DNA from: Roseovarius aestuarii | GTDB lineage: Bacteria; Pseudomonadota; Alphaproteobacteria; Rhodobacterales; Rhodobacteraceae | Assembly: GCA_027214255.1 (NCBI GenBank) | Contig: JAPWHL010000002.1 | Location: 310,001 to 374,000, forward strand | Direction of reading: 5' to 3' | Length of the DNA stretch: 64,000 nt | In this document: positions 1-8,369 of the stretch, piece by piece | How the letters are laid out: every line of letters starts with the position of its first letter | Numbering within the stretch: position 1 is the stretch's first letter | The notes under the pieces: generated by a model | Seen by the model: the letters and a program-made list of their open reading frames with translations, nothing else | The model's database searches: none | Told to the model about the DNA's origin: nothing | Program-made: the position numbers and the translations under genes

Positions 1-2075
1 CCGCCCGCTACGAGGTCGCGGTCGTTATCCACATCCCCGTCTTCGGGAATTGTGGTGCCGAACCCGTCATCGGGCAGCGGGAAGTTTGGATCGCTGGGTG
101 AACCAACCGGTGCAGATGTGTCGATATAGTCATCGCCACCGCCGCCAAGGGCCGTGTCCTGACCGTCGCCACCCAGGATCGAGTCATTCCCCGGTCCGCC
201 GATCAGGCTGTCGTCACCGTCGCCGCCATTCAACGTGTTGTTGCCGTCGTCACCGCGCAAGGTGTCATCGCCAGCGCCGCCATCAAGGCTGTCGTCGCCA
301 TCGTCACCCCGCATGCTGTCGTCGCCCTCGCCACCGTTCAGGGTGTCATCGCCGTCACGACCACGAACCGTATCGTCACCATCTCCGGCCTCGACGATAT
401 CATCGTTCGAACCGACATTACCAAGGATCGCATCGTTGTCATCAATGGTGTCGCCATCCGGATCACCGGCATAGCCCAGATCGATCTCGTCATCACCATC
501 TGTGCCAGACACGATACCATCGGGACCAGTTGCATCTTCAACCGTGACAGTAACCGTTTCGGTCACAGAGCCACCGTTGTCATCCGTGACCGTGTACTCA
601 AACGTGTCCGTTCCGGTAAAGCCCGCATCGGGTGTGTAAGTCACCGTATTGTCACCATTGACGACGGCCGTACCATTGGCCGGGTCCGACGCCTCTGCCA
701 CCCGCAGCGTATCGCCATCGGGATCCGAGTCATTTGCCAGAACATTGATTTCGACAGATTCACCTTCGGTGGTGCTTGCAGCATCCGGTGTCGTGTCAGG
801 TGCCGTGTTGGCATCCGGCAGGATCAGATTCTCGATCTCGGTGAATGTCATGCTGCCAGTCGGCTCGCCGGTCACCGGATCAAGGAATTCAACAGTACCC
901 GACGTCGAGTTGCCATCGGCATCGTCCGTCTGGTCGATAACGCGCAGTGGGCCGCTGTCGGACAGATCAAGTGTATCGTTGTCTGTGCCGCCGTCTCCAC
1001 CATCCACGGTATCACCATCGGTGCCGCCAATGATCGTGTCATCGCCATCGCCGCCGTCGATGTCGTCCGCGCCGTCACCGCCGGTCAGAACGTCATCGCC
1101 GCCCTCGCCCAGCAAAGTGTCGTCGCCGTCGTCACCCGACAGTGTGTCGTCGCCCTCGGCAACCACAGGATAGGCATCGTAATAAACATCGGTGAACTTA
1201 ATACCCGATGTTGCGTCGCCATCCTGGCTGTGCACCACGGTAATCTCGCTAACGGGGCCGGGGATTTCGACCAATACCGAGTAAGGCGTGTCGCTGTCCT
1301 CGGCATAGCCGCCATCACTGTCAGCCGTATCCACGCCAGCAACCCCGTCTGTGTCGGACATGATCAGGCCGCTGCCGCCAGTCAAAGTAACTGTGATCGG
1401 GTTGCCGTCGGCATCCAGCGCCGAAACCTTTACGATGCCGTCGCCGTCAACGTCGTTGATACGGAATGTCACGTTTTCAACGGGGTTCGAGAAGCGCATC
1501 GTGTGTTCTTGGCTGTTTCCGACACCACCCAGAATGTTATCGAACGAGCTATTTGGGTTGGCGGTTTCGCCCGCTGGCGCAACACCGTCCACCAAGTGAT
1601 AGTTATCTGCAAAAACAACGTTGTTGTTCACGCCTTCATTACCCGTCAACGAATAAGAAAACGTCACGTTGCCGGTATCCAGCGAAAAATCGCCCAGCGT
1701 GTCTTGATCGTCGATACCATCCGTGCCGTCCGCACCGTCCGGATCGGGTGCTTCGCTCCATTTGAGGACTTCCCGCACGGGAGTGTTGTCCGAAATGTCG
1801 CGATCGCCAAGGATCAGGTCATCACCTGCGCCACCCGACAAGTCATCATTGCCTGCGCCGCCAAAAATTTCGTCATCCGCAGCGCCGGAATCGACCGTGT
1901 CATCGCCGTCACCCGCGTTTACGACATCCATATCGCCTGCTTGATCTGCCAGAGACGCGTCTCCACCGTCAATCACATCGCCATCCGCGTCAGGAGCAGT
2001 GGTTACGTTGATGGTGTTATCGCCATCATCGCCTTCAACAACGCCAGCGCCGGTGTCTGTTCTATCGATACCCAT
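1..2075 (-). CDS. RTX/VCBS-like calcium-binding repeat protein, N-terminal part
   Basis: The minus-strand frame is open from an ATG at 2073-2075 to the window edge, so about 690 residues of the N-terminal part are present and the C-terminus is outside. A good ribosome binding site (GAGGAGAAG) precedes the ATG by a few bases. The protein is acidic and rich in nonapeptide repeats of the GGxGxDxxx type, for example [10 protein letters not shown] and [12 protein letters not shown], which fold as calcium-binding beta-rolls in RTX proteins. Between repeat blocks lie Ig/cadherin-like stretches, one ending in [19 protein letters not shown], typical of VCBS-type domains. Such proteins are usually secreted by a type I system whose signal lies at the C-terminus, so secretion and any terminal Hint or enzymatic domain cannot be judged here. 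A surface or extracellular role is inferred. Confidence 0.85.
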   Translation of the reverse strand, partial: MGIDRTDTGAGVVEGDDGDNTINVTTAPDADGDVIDGGDASLADQAGDMDVVNAGDGDDTVDSGAADDEIFGGAGNDDLSGGAGDDLILGDRDISDNTPVREVLKWSEAPDPDGADGTDGIDDQDTLGDFSLDTGNVTFSYSLTGNEGVNNNVVFADNYHLVDGVAPAGETANPNSSFDNILGGVGNSQEHTMRFSNPVENVTFRINDVDGDGIVKVSALDADGNPITVTLTGGSGLIMSDTDGVAGVDTADSDGGYAEDSDTPYSVLVEIPGPVSEITVVHSQDGDATSGIKFTDVYYDAYPVVAEGDDTLSGDDGDDTLLGEGGDDVLTGGDGADDIDGGDGDDTIIGGTDGDTVDGGDGGTDNDTLDLSDSGPLRVIDQTDDADGNSTSGTVEFLDPVTGEPTGSMTFTEIENLILPDANTAPDTTPDAASTTEGESVEINVLANDSDPDGDTLRVAEASDPANGTAVVNGDNTVTYTPDAGFTGTDTFEYTVTDDNGGSVTETVTVTVEDATGPDGIVSGTDGDDEIDLGYAGDPDGDTIDDNDAILGNVGSNDDIVEAGDGDDTVRGRDGDDTLNGGEGDDSMRGDDGDDSLDGGAGDDTLRGDDGNNTLNGGDGDDSLIGGPGNDSILGGDGQDTALGGGGDDYIDTSAPVGSPSDPNFPLPDDGFGTTIPEDGDVDNDRDLVAG

Positions 2076-2911
2076 TGTCTTCTCCTCATATACAGCCGTT
2101 TCCGGCGCACCGCTCGATGGCGGATCAATCAAAATTCCGCCGACGACGGCAGCGGTCAGACAGCGACCATCACAAGCCTCACATTTTGACTAAAGGGAGA
2201 TCGAGAAGACGCATTTCATACGTCAACCGGGCAGGTTTGAACCTGCCATTTCGCGCGTTCTTCGTATTGCGGCAGCAATACAGCGATCACACGTCTCCCG
2301 CATTTGCAAAATGCGTGGTTCGTGTGGTCGCCCCCGTGACCACAGACATCGCCCCCCAGTTGGGCAAGTCTGTTTTACGCCACAGTTCAGGGGTCAGGAA
2401 GTAAAATTTGACGAAAAGATGTTTCAATCTGATCCTAAAAGTTGACGTTACGGCACCATGAGGCAGATTCTTGCCACACGTTGCACGTGATTGTTTCCAA
2501 ACGGGAACCACCGATGTTTCCGCCATTCACCCGTCAAAACTGGACATTGGGAAGTTATCCGCGCACCATCACCACAACCAGCGGGTGATAGACTGTTGCG
2601 AAAACAGAAACTGCGGTTTCAGCACATCGCACCTTAACTATGTTTGAAACAAGGCATCTGTTTTGTGTCCGGACCAGAGGTAATTCTGCCTATCCCCCAG
2701 CTTTGAACACAATCTAGAAACGCAAACCTGCCGAATCGCCTAAAGTCAGGTGGTATTTCGACCATCGGTTAAGAATCACACCCGGAATTCCATGACTTTG
2801 CGGTTAACCCGTTAACCCGTTAACCACGCCACGACCGTGCCCCTTTGGGCCGTTTCATCTTGGATATTATATGAAAGACCTAGCTGCACAGGGGTCACGC
2901 GGACAGTGTGC
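2076..2911. other. 836-bp stretch without a recognised gene
   Basis: This lies between the RTX gene start and the left prophage junction. Short open frames occur on both strands but none has a convincing ribosome binding site or recognisable protein. It should hold the RTX promoter near 2080-2200 and, next to 2911, the original downstream flank of the tRNA-Leu gene. GC content looks lower than in the flanking genes. Confidence 0.5.
2803..2826. repeat. Three tandem GTTAACCC units
   Basis: The 8-bp unit GTTAACCC is repeated head to tail three times, the last unit ending in A instead of C. Each unit contains the palindrome GTTAAC. It lies about 85 bp outside the left attachment site. No function can be assigned. 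Confidence 0.7.
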
Positions 2912-2964
2912 TGGTACCCAAGGCCGGACTCGAACCGGCACGCCTCGCGGCGGGGGATTTTGAA
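2912..2964. other. attL, 53-bp core matching the tRNA-Leu 3' half
   Basis: The sequence from TGGTACCCAAGG to GATTTTGAA is identical to 43022-43074, which runs from the CCA end of tRNA-Leu to its anticodon loop. The match stops abruptly on both sides (C versus G on the left, CTGTC versus TCCCC on the right). This is the displaced original 3' half of the tRNA gene, not a functional tRNA. Confidence 0.95.
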
Positions 2965-3030
2965 CTGTCGGGATATTTCAAGCACACAACAGCTTAGCTA
3001 AATTCACTCCCAGAGACATTACAAGAACGA

Positions 3031-3050
3031 AACGGGAAACTGTGAGCGGC
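3031..3050 (+). repeat. Left copy of a 20-bp near-identical repeat beside attL
   Basis: The 20 bases AACGGGAAACTGTGAGCGGC occur again at 42931-42950 with one change (C to T at position 17). Both copies point the same way and flank the two attachment cores at about 66 and 71 bp. This placement fits arm-type integrase binding sites on the reconstructed attP, which is an inference. Confidence 0.6.
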
Positions 3051-3152
3051 GCAAAAACCAAGTCGCGAGCCGATAAGAACCGTCCGAAATGCCGTGTTTC
3101 ATGCGCTAACATTGGAAACCGTGCAAAACCCTGCACATATGATTTCAATCGT

Positions 3153-3395
3153 TCACGCCGGCTTTTGGAAATCGGGTCGGAAAGTCAGAGGAACCGTGAA
3201 GCCTCCAAATGTGCTGGCGAATCGAGCACGCAAAGCGGTTTCATCCGACACCACCCGCCCTGTCGAAAACACATCATCAGCATCCACAGATACCCACTCC
3301 GCGCCCCGTTCCAGCAACGCCATAGCTTCGCCACGGGCAACTGAAAACAAAACCGCTGGGCGACCATCCCAGTCCACTAGCACTCGTTCTGACAT
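3153..3395 (-). CDS. Small unknown phage protein (80 aa)
   Basis: An 80-residue protein starting MSERVLVDW. The ATG at 3393-3395 is chosen because a near-perfect ribosome binding site (GGAGGTGA) ends five bases upstream; an in-frame ATG five codons earlier overlaps that site. I recognise no family. The composition is that of a soluble globular protein without membrane segments. It is the last gene on the minus strand before the left attachment site and is separated from the lysis genes by plus-strand genes, a typical position for a lysogenic-conversion or accessory gene. Confidence 0.6.
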   Translation of the reverse strand: MSERVLVDWDGRPAVLFSVARGEAMALLERGAEWVSVDADDVFSTGRVVSDETALRARFASTFGGFTVPLTFRPDFQKPA

Positions 3396-3512
3396 TGACG
3401 TCACCTCCACTCTTCATACAAGCTTTGTAACAGATCGAAATCAACACTGAAGCACCCTCGATAAGAACCGATCCCCAAACAGAGCCGATGAACAGCAAGA
3501 ACGGAAGCCCAT

Positions 3513-3785
3513 ATGCGCGACCACATTGCGATCGTTCACAAAGACGATGGCGGCGCGTTCGGCCTGACCTTTCCCGAGCTGCCCGGATGTTTTGCCGCCG
3601 CCAATACGTGGGACGAAATTCTCAAAGCCGCTAGCGAGGCGCTCGATCTTTGGTTTGAAGATCAGCCCGATGTTCAACCCACACCCTTTGACGAAATTCG
3701 AAATCGTCCCGATGTGGCGGCCGAGCTGGCGGCCGGCGGAACACTTATACTGGTGCCTCGTCACGGACTGTTCGGCCATTTTTGA
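3513..3785 (+). CDS. HicB-like antitoxin-family protein without a HicA partner
   Basis: A 90-residue protein. Residues 3-48 match the HicB/UPF0150 partial RNase H fold: IAIVHKDDGGAFGLTFPELP followed by GCFAAANTWDEIL and an ALDLWFED helix. HicB proteins neutralise the HicA mRNA interferase and usually carry a C-terminal HTH or RHH DNA-binding domain. Here the 40-residue tail (DVQPTPFDEIRNR onward) has no obvious DNA-binding motif. No HicA-like small double-stranded-RNA-binding protein is encoded directly upstream or downstream. It may be an orphan antitoxin able to neutralise a host HicA, or a domesticated regulator; both are inference. Confidence 0.75.
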   Translation: MRDHIAIVHKDDGGAFGLTFPELPGCFAAANTWDEILKAASEALDLWFEDQPDVQPTPFDEIRNRPDVAAELAAGGTLILVPRHGLFGHF

Positions 3786-3903
3786 TCAGACACGCTGTGA
3801 TGGCGATGGATGGCGCCGCGCTTGCCGCGGGCGGCCGAACGTCGCACAAGGGACGACTAGTTTTTTCACCTTTGGCACATATCTTGTGGTAAGATATATA
3901 TGC

Positions 3904-3931
3904 TTGACACGGGATGCAGACGTCGTGTTAA
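3904..3931 (+). promoter_or_regulatory. Probable promoter for the small protein/GNAT pair
   Basis: TTGACA at 3904-3909 and TGTTAA at 3926-3931 are separated by 16 bases in an AT-rich stretch, about 20 bp before the start codon at 3951. The match to the housekeeping sigma consensus is good at -35 and moderate at -10. Confidence 0.45.
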
Positions 3932-3950
3932 GCGCCGCTCGTGAGGTGAA

Positions 3951-4184
3951 ATGGCTTTCAGTCTTAGAGATATGTTGCGGTTCTTCGCCGCCCCAGAGAA
4001 AAAAAAGTCACTTTTTCAATCGGAAAAAGAGGCTTACGATTTCTGCCGTTCGCTGTACAACAAATCGGGCGGCGCGACACCTGAGCTTCGTCGCGCTTTT
4101 GAATTCTATAAAAGCAATAATGACGATGAATGCAGGCCCGAAGTTAGAGTTAGCAGCCACCAAGATAACGCACATTCAATCTAA
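3951..4184 (+). CDS. Small charged protein upstream of the GNAT gene (77 aa)
   Basis: A 77-residue protein beginning MAFSLRDMLRFF. GAGGTG lies directly before the ATG. The first 55 residues are helical and basic (FFAAPEKKKSLFQSEKEAYD, then LYNKSGGATPELRRAFEFYK); no known domain is recognised and it is not a ribbon-helix-helix protein of the DUF1778 type that normally precedes GNAT toxins. It overlaps the following GNAT gene by 65 bp in another frame, so the two are surely co-transcribed and probably translationally coupled. GC is lower than in the phage structural genes. It could be an unrecognised antitoxin, or a small accessory protein. Confidence 0.6.
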   Translation: MAFSLRDMLRFFAAPEKKKSLFQSEKEAYDFCRSLYNKSGGATPELRRAFEFYKSNNDDECRPEVRVSSHQDNAHSI

Positions 4185-4665
4185 GGGTTGTGTGGCGAAT
4201 TTCCGTTGCGGTGTTCGAGAGATCGACATCTGGGCAAAAGACAAGGCTTGGAAGTTCCATGATCGAGGCCGTGCGAAGGTGTTCGTGGCGAAGCAATCCG
4301 GGCAAGCGGCAACGCTAGGATTTTATTCCCTGTCCTTTTCGCTGGAAAATACGAACAAACTTTCCAAACCTGAAGACCGGGACGCCTGGCGAAATGGAGC
4401 TCCCCTGCTTTACATCGACTACCTCGCAGTTCAGACCCCCTTTCAGTCTCAAAAGCTAGGGCAATTCATGCTAATCGATGCCTTGAAAAGGTCACATGAC
4501 GTGTCACGAAGTGTCGCGTTTTATGGCGTTGCGCTACGCTCCCTGAACGATCGGACCACCGGGCTATACACACGGTTCGGCTTCAATGTGGCACCTAACG
4601 AAACCAATCATCCACTTATGATCTTGCCCATCTGGTCAGTAAATGACCTCTTCAATCAGGCCTAG
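4120..4665 (+). CDS. GNAT-family acetyltransferase, TacT/AtaT-like
   Basis: A 181-residue protein (ATG at 4120; a second ATG two codons on is possible). It has the GNAT fold order: N-terminal strand and helix, the central LLYIDYLAVQ strand, a pyrophosphate loop QSQKLGQFML that corresponds to the Q/RxxGxG/A motif but with Lys for the first Gly, and the C-terminal GLYTRFGF beta-bulge. The arrangement resembles GNAT toxins such as TacT and AtaT, which acetylate aminoacyl-tRNA, rather than RimI-type enzymes. It is preceded by an overlapping small gene of unknown type where a toxin-antitoxin system would carry the antitoxin. A phage-borne moron role is likely; the toxin role is inference. Confidence 0.75.
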   Translation: MTMNAGPKLELAATKITHIQSKGCVANFRCGVREIDIWAKDKAWKFHDRGRAKVFVAKQSGQAATLGFYSLSFSLENTNKLSKPEDRDAWRNGAPLLYIDYLAVQTPFQSQKLGQFMLIDALKRSHDVSRSVAFYGVALRSLNDRTTGLYTRFGFNVAPNETNHPLMILPIWSVNDLFNQA

Positions 4666-4733
4666 CAACAGGCCAACATGGGCCTCAAACACGCGTGATA
4701 ACATCCGCGCCCCATCGATTTTGAAAGCGCTAC

Positions 4734-4979
4734 TCACGAATCCGCTCCCTCCAGGATCTCCTTGATCGCCGCCTTGTCTGCGTTGGCTTGCCGTGCGCTT
4801 TGCAGATGTTCTGTCGCGAGAATGGCAAGGTCGCGGTAAGTCACAGCCTGTCGCTTTGAGATCGGCGTTGGCTCCATAAGCTGCGCCGGTATCTCGGGCT
4901 TTACTTCGACATATTCAATCGCCGGTTGGCACGTCCCGGCCGCCAAGAACATCGGCAAGATCAGCAGGAATGGTTTCAT
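4734..4979 (-). CDS. Rz1-like outer-membrane spanin lipoprotein
   Basis: An 81-residue protein starting at MKPFLLILPM. The N-terminus is a lipoprotein signal peptide with lipobox LAAGTC, so the mature protein would start at Cys17. A proline-containing linker (EIPAQLMEPTPISKR) follows. The gene overlaps the end of the upstream Rz-like gene by 65 bp in another reading frame, the classical Rz/Rz1 arrangement. Together the pair would fuse inner and outer membranes at the end of lysis. A start 13 codons earlier is excluded because it would hide the signal peptide. Confidence 0.8.
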   Translation of the reverse strand: MKPFLLILPMFLAAGTCQPAIEYVEVKPEIPAQLMEPTPISKRQAVTYRDLAILATEHLQSARQANADKAAIKEILEGADS

Positions 4980-5247
4980 CAGCACAGTCTCCAAGGTCCA
5001 TATTTCGGATTGCGGCAATTGCGGCCTGCGCTTCTGCGCTCAGCTGTTGAGCAAGGCTGACCCGCGCCGCCGCCACGTCAGCCGCAAGTCGGGCCTGTTC
5101 GATCTGACCCGACAACACGACCGCATTGCGCGTCAGAAGCGCTGCTTCGTCCTGTAGCGAGGCAACCCTACCCAATTGCCACCACAGTGCGACAAACAGC
5201 CCCAGAAACGCCGACAACACGCCGCCCGCGATATAGGCTCGGATCAT
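4915..5247 (-). CDS. Rz-like inner-membrane spanin
   Basis: A 110-residue protein with one N-terminal membrane segment (about residues 4-25, GGVLSAFLGLFVALWW) followed by an alanine-rich coiled coil (residues 30-88), as expected for an i-spanin. Its start overlaps the endolysin stop by 4 bp and its 3' part contains the start of the Rz1-like gene. It is read with holin, endolysin and Rz1 as one lysis cassette. The last residues (about 90-110) are polar and free of predicted helix. Confidence 0.8.
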   Translation of the reverse strand: MIRAYIAGGVLSAFLGLFVALWWQLGRVASLQDEAALLTRNAVVLSGQIEQARLAADVAAARVSLAQQLSAEAQAAIAAIRNMDLGDCADETIPADLADVLGGRDVPTGD

Positions 5248-5714
5248 CTCAACCCCTCAAGGCACAATTCGCGCTCAGCCGCCCGCCTATTGGTCAAACC
5301 ACGTACCACGCGTCCGCCTGCGCGGTTCCAGCGTGGCAATTCATTGCAGGCCCCGACCAGATCACCAGCATTCGCCTTGCGCACCAGTGTCGAACCGCAA
5401 GCAGCGCCAACGCCGACGTTGTAGGTCCAAGACAGAAACGCGACCTTTGTTTTGCCGGGAACGGGCGCGGTAAGGCAGCGATCCAAACCAGCCTCATAAA
5501 CGCGCAAGTTGCGGGCCAGCATTTCGTCACATTCGGCATGGGTGGCAACGTCGCCCATTTCAACGCCTTTGGTTTCCCCGTCGCAGATCGTCGCTACACC
5601 CACAATGTCTCGATAGGCGCGCAACTCGCGCCCCTCGAACCCGCTGATCGTGACCGTCGCCAGCGCCGTTAGGCCTGCGCAGGCCGCGATAATCCCTTTA
5701 CTTGTGGCCCGCAT
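5244..5714 (-). CDS. Phage endolysin, GH24 lysozyme
   Basis: A 156-residue T4/P22-type lysozyme that cleaves peptidoglycan glycan strands. The catalytic triad spacing E-x8-D-x5-T is met by Glu27, Asp36 and Thr42 in GFEGRELRAYRD and GVATICDGET. Residues 6-24 (KGIIAACAGLTALATVTIS) form a weakly hydrophobic Ala/Gly/Thr-rich segment typical of a signal-anchor-release sequence, so export by the Sec system without full holin dependence is likely. It overlaps the holin-like gene by 17 bp and the spanin by 4 bp. Confidence 0.9.
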   Translation of the reverse strand: MRATSKGIIAACAGLTALATVTISGFEGRELRAYRDIVGVATICDGETKGVEMGDVATHAECDEMLARNLRVYEAGLDRCLTAPVPGKTKVAFLSWTYNVGVGAACGSTLVRKANAGDLVGACNELPRWNRAGGRVVRGLTNRRAAERELCLEGLR

Positions 5715-5901
5715 TGCTTGCCCTCCCTTTGCGAATGAATCGGATTATTTGCAGGGTCAGCCAGATCACAGACAGGATCGGCACAAGGGCGGCGGACACT
5801 TGGCTGATTGTATCCAGCTTAGGCAACCAGACGGGTAATGTGAGCCCGCCTGCGGCAACGATGTTTGTGGCCTTCGTCGTGGTCAGTTCCACATGGCTCA
5901 T
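5698..5901 (-). CDS. Small membrane protein, probable holin
   Basis: A 67-residue protein starting MSHVELTTTK. It has one clear membrane segment (about residues 36-56, VSAALVPILSVIWLTLQII) and a weaker hydrophobic stretch before it, ending with a basic tail (RFIRKGRASNAGHK). Size, membrane topology and position directly before the endolysin indicate a holin that controls lysis timing. The sequence does not match a holin class I can name. Confidence 0.65.
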   Translation of the reverse strand: MSHVELTTTKATNIVAAGGLTLPVWLPKLDTISQVSAALVPILSVIWLTLQIIRFIRKGRASNAGHK

Positions 5902-5905
5902 AACA

Positions 5906-8305
5906 TTAATCCCTGTAACAAACCTCGACGCTGTGAGCGCCGATAGCGAAAGAGTCGGCCACGTCGGACAACGTGCCGTAAAACACGACGTCAAAGTCGT
6001 CCGAGGTGTCGATTGTTGTTGGCGAGATGTTGGCCGTGGTTTCGGCAAAGTCTTCCGAGGCACCGGGGCTATTCATCACCTGCGAGTTGTCGTCGTCGCG
6101 ATTGGTCACGATGGTGTAGCGGGTATATACGCCCCCGCCGCTGACCGGGCTGGACGTGTCAACAATGTCCTGCTCATCGTCGCCATCATCCAAAGCGATG
6201 CGCAGCGTCTTGGAGTTGCTGTTTTCGGTCTGGTCAGTCAGCGTGAATATCTTAAGCTGCCCGTTCGGCCCCATCAGGCCCCCCGGCACTGTCACCCGTA
6301 CCAATTCCGTCTCGGACGTCGTGCCCGTCACCGCCGATTCAACGCCGCTCATGGCGATTGTCTGCCAGCGCCCCTTGGGGTTTGGCGTCAACGTGTGGTC
6401 GGTTTCGAAGTTCTCAAACTTACCATCGCCGAGGTGCAGCTTGGCGGGGGATGTCGAGTAGATCCCGATGCTCCCCGACGTCTCGCTGGTGCGGTGTAGG
6501 TCGAACCCGTCGCGGACAGTCAGGCGCGCCCCGCCTGTGTGGTAGACGCCATAAATCGGCCCGTCGCGCGTGATAACCGGGCCAACCTGCACCGAACCCT
6601 CTGACGACGACGTGATGCGCACAGCCGCCTGTGACGCCGCAAAGCCATTCACCGTAACCTTGCCAAAGTCGCAATCGCGCCCGGACCAGAACACCGCCAT
6701 AACGCCATCAGCGCCAGAGGGGTCGGCTCCGTAGTAATCGCTCGGGGCATCACCCTGCGTTACCGTCAGGCTGCGAAAGTTCACGTTCTCGTAAGCGTAC
6801 ACGCGGAACGCCTGCTCGGTGGCCCCGTTGGTCAGCCATACAAGCGGGCTTTCGATGAAAATATCGCCCAGCCATACGTTACGCGCTGACGGGCTGTCCG
6901 GTGTCGCGCCGGGGTTCTCGCCGTCGCCGTCGGTTGTTCCGCCCGAGGGGTCGCCGTGGCCGATGTGGCGGACGATTACGCCGTTGTTGCAGTGCAGACC
7001 GAAAATCCGGCCATTAATTGTGATATTGCGTGCTGCCGCGCTGTCGCTGTGCCCTTTGATTTCCACGGTAGTATAGCAGAAATACGTGTTCACATTGCCA
7101 ATGATGACATTGCTGGAAAGGTCGTCCACCTCGCAGCCGCTGTTGTTGTTGACGTGCGCGCCCGTGGCGAACCACGCGAATGTTTGCTCAATCGTCAGGT
7201 CGTCAACGTTGTGGCAGGTAAAGGCATCATCGCCCGCGCCCTGCCCGTAAATCGTGCCCACCGTAATGCCGCGCGATTGCTGATAGGCTGGAAGGTAGGT
7301 TTCAGGTGTGCCCGTGCGCCCGTCATAGCCGCCCGCAATGTCAATCGCGTGGCGGTATGAGTCCATCGCAAAGATGCGGTCAAAATGGCTGTCGTTAGTG
7401 TAGCACACAGCAAAGGCAGACCCGCGCAGGCCTTCGTTGTCAGGCAGGCTCGAATCCACAACGCCAAGCGCCGCACCGCCCAGGCCTGTTTGCGTGATCC
7501 GGTCGGGGTTCGCGTCCAGTACGATGCACGACACGTCAACATGGCTGCGCGGCTTGTCCACGTCGCCGATTTGCATGACCGGGCGCAGCTGGTCGACGCC
7601 ATCGACCATACGGATGATAGACTGCCATTCGAGCCCGCGAAGGGTCGCGCCTGTGGGAACCTGCAATGTGTCGTTGATAGGATAGGTGCCAGCGGGCAGA
7701 TAACCGTCAGCCTCGCCATTCGCCAAGGCATCAAGCCACGATTGCAAGGCCGCTGTGTTGGCCGTCACGTCAAACGCCTCGGCCTCATTCATCATTGCGG
7801 TGGTGATAACGCCGCTGGCATTCATCACCCCATCGCGCGAAAGCAGATAATCGCCGTTGATCCAGTTAAACGCGGTCACGTCCTTTGCCGCCGCGCCACC
7901 GTCAATTGTGAACGTCACAACACCCGCAACCGAGGCTGCAGTCACGTCGTCCCAAATCCGCGCTGACTTAAACAGGCGAACGGTTTTGTTGATTAGGCGC
8001 GCATGGGCTGGCCGTAACGTGACCTGCGCAATGACATCATCCAGAACAGCGCGCACGTCGGCGTCAAACAACCAACCGGATTGAGCGCCATATTCTTGCG
8101 GCGTCAGCTTAACCTTCCTGGCGTCGATGTCGGCGTCAGCGACGAAAGCCCCCAAAACCTCACGCAGGTCGCGCTTCGCCAATGGCTTTTTCGCCGTTGT
8201 TCGGTCGCCTATGGGCAGGTCGCCCGCGCCCCCTTGGCCGTCGCCTGTATAGCCCTGATGGTCGCGGAAAACCCGGTCCACCATGTCTGCGAATGTTTCG
8301 GGCAT
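5906..8305 (-). CDS. Tail spike / receptor-binding protein with beta-helix
   Basis: 799 residues, starting MPETFADMVD at 8305 with GGAGGA eight bases upstream. The first 130 residues form an adaptor region, then the segment around residues 205-245 (LPAGTYPINDTLQVPTGATL) is the usual entry into a right-handed parallel beta-helix of pectate-lyase type, with repeated N/D/G-rich turns to about residue 640. The last 120 residues (from about LVRVTVPGG) look like a beta-sandwich cap. Proteins of this design bind, and often depolymerise, host surface polysaccharide. No catalytic residues can be named from sequence. It is the last tail gene, followed by the lysis cassette. Confidence 0.8.
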   Translation of the reverse strand: MPETFADMVDRVFRDHQGYTGDGQGGAGDLPIGDRTTAKKPLAKRDLREVLGAFVADADIDARKVKLTPQEYGAQSGWLFDADVRAVLDDVIAQVTLRPAHARLINKTVRLFKSARIWDDVTAASVAGVVTFTIDGGAAAKDVTAFNWINGDYLLSRDGVMNASGVITTAMMNEAEAFDVTANTAALQSWLDALANGEADGYLPAGTYPINDTLQVPTGATLRGLEWQSIIRMVDGVDQLRPVMQIGDVDKPRSHVDVSCIVLDANPDRITQTGLGGAALGVVDSSLPDNEGLRGSAFAVCYTNDSHFDRIFAMDSYRHAIDIAGGYDGRTGTPETYLPAYQQSRGITVGTIYGQGAGDDAFTCHNVDDLTIEQTFAWFATGAHVNNNSGCEVDDLSSNVIIGNVNTYFCYTTVEIKGHSDSAAARNITINGRIFGLHCNNGVIVRHIGHGDPSGGTTDGDGENPGATPDSPSARNVWLGDIFIESPLVWLTNGATEQAFRVYAYENVNFRSLTVTQGDAPSDYYGADPSGADGVMAVFWSGRDCDFGKVTVNGFAASQAAVRITSSSEGSVQVGPVITRDGPIYGVYHTGGARLTVRDGFDLHRTSETSGSIGIYSTSPAKLHLGDGKFENFETDHTLTPNPKGRWQTIAMSGVESAVTGTTSETELVRVTVPGGLMGPNGQLKIFTLTDQTENSNSKTLRIALDDGDDEQDIVDTSSPVSGGGVYTRYTIVTNRDDDNSQVMNSPGASEDFAETTANISPTTIDTSDDFDVVFYGTLSDVADSFAIGAHSVEVCYRD

Positions 8306-8369
8306 GCGTCGATCCTCCATGCGTGCAGGCCCGCCAAAGCGGGTCGCAATCGGTTCTGTGAGTGGGTGG

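Noticed and set aside
2287..2526. 79-codon frame on the minus strand in the left flank
   Set aside because: No ribosome binding site or recognisable sequence; it overlaps the RTX upstream region.
2912..2964. A second tRNA-Leu gene at the left junction
   Set aside because: It contains only the anticodon loop to CCA end and continues into unrelated phage sequence, so it is an attachment remnant.
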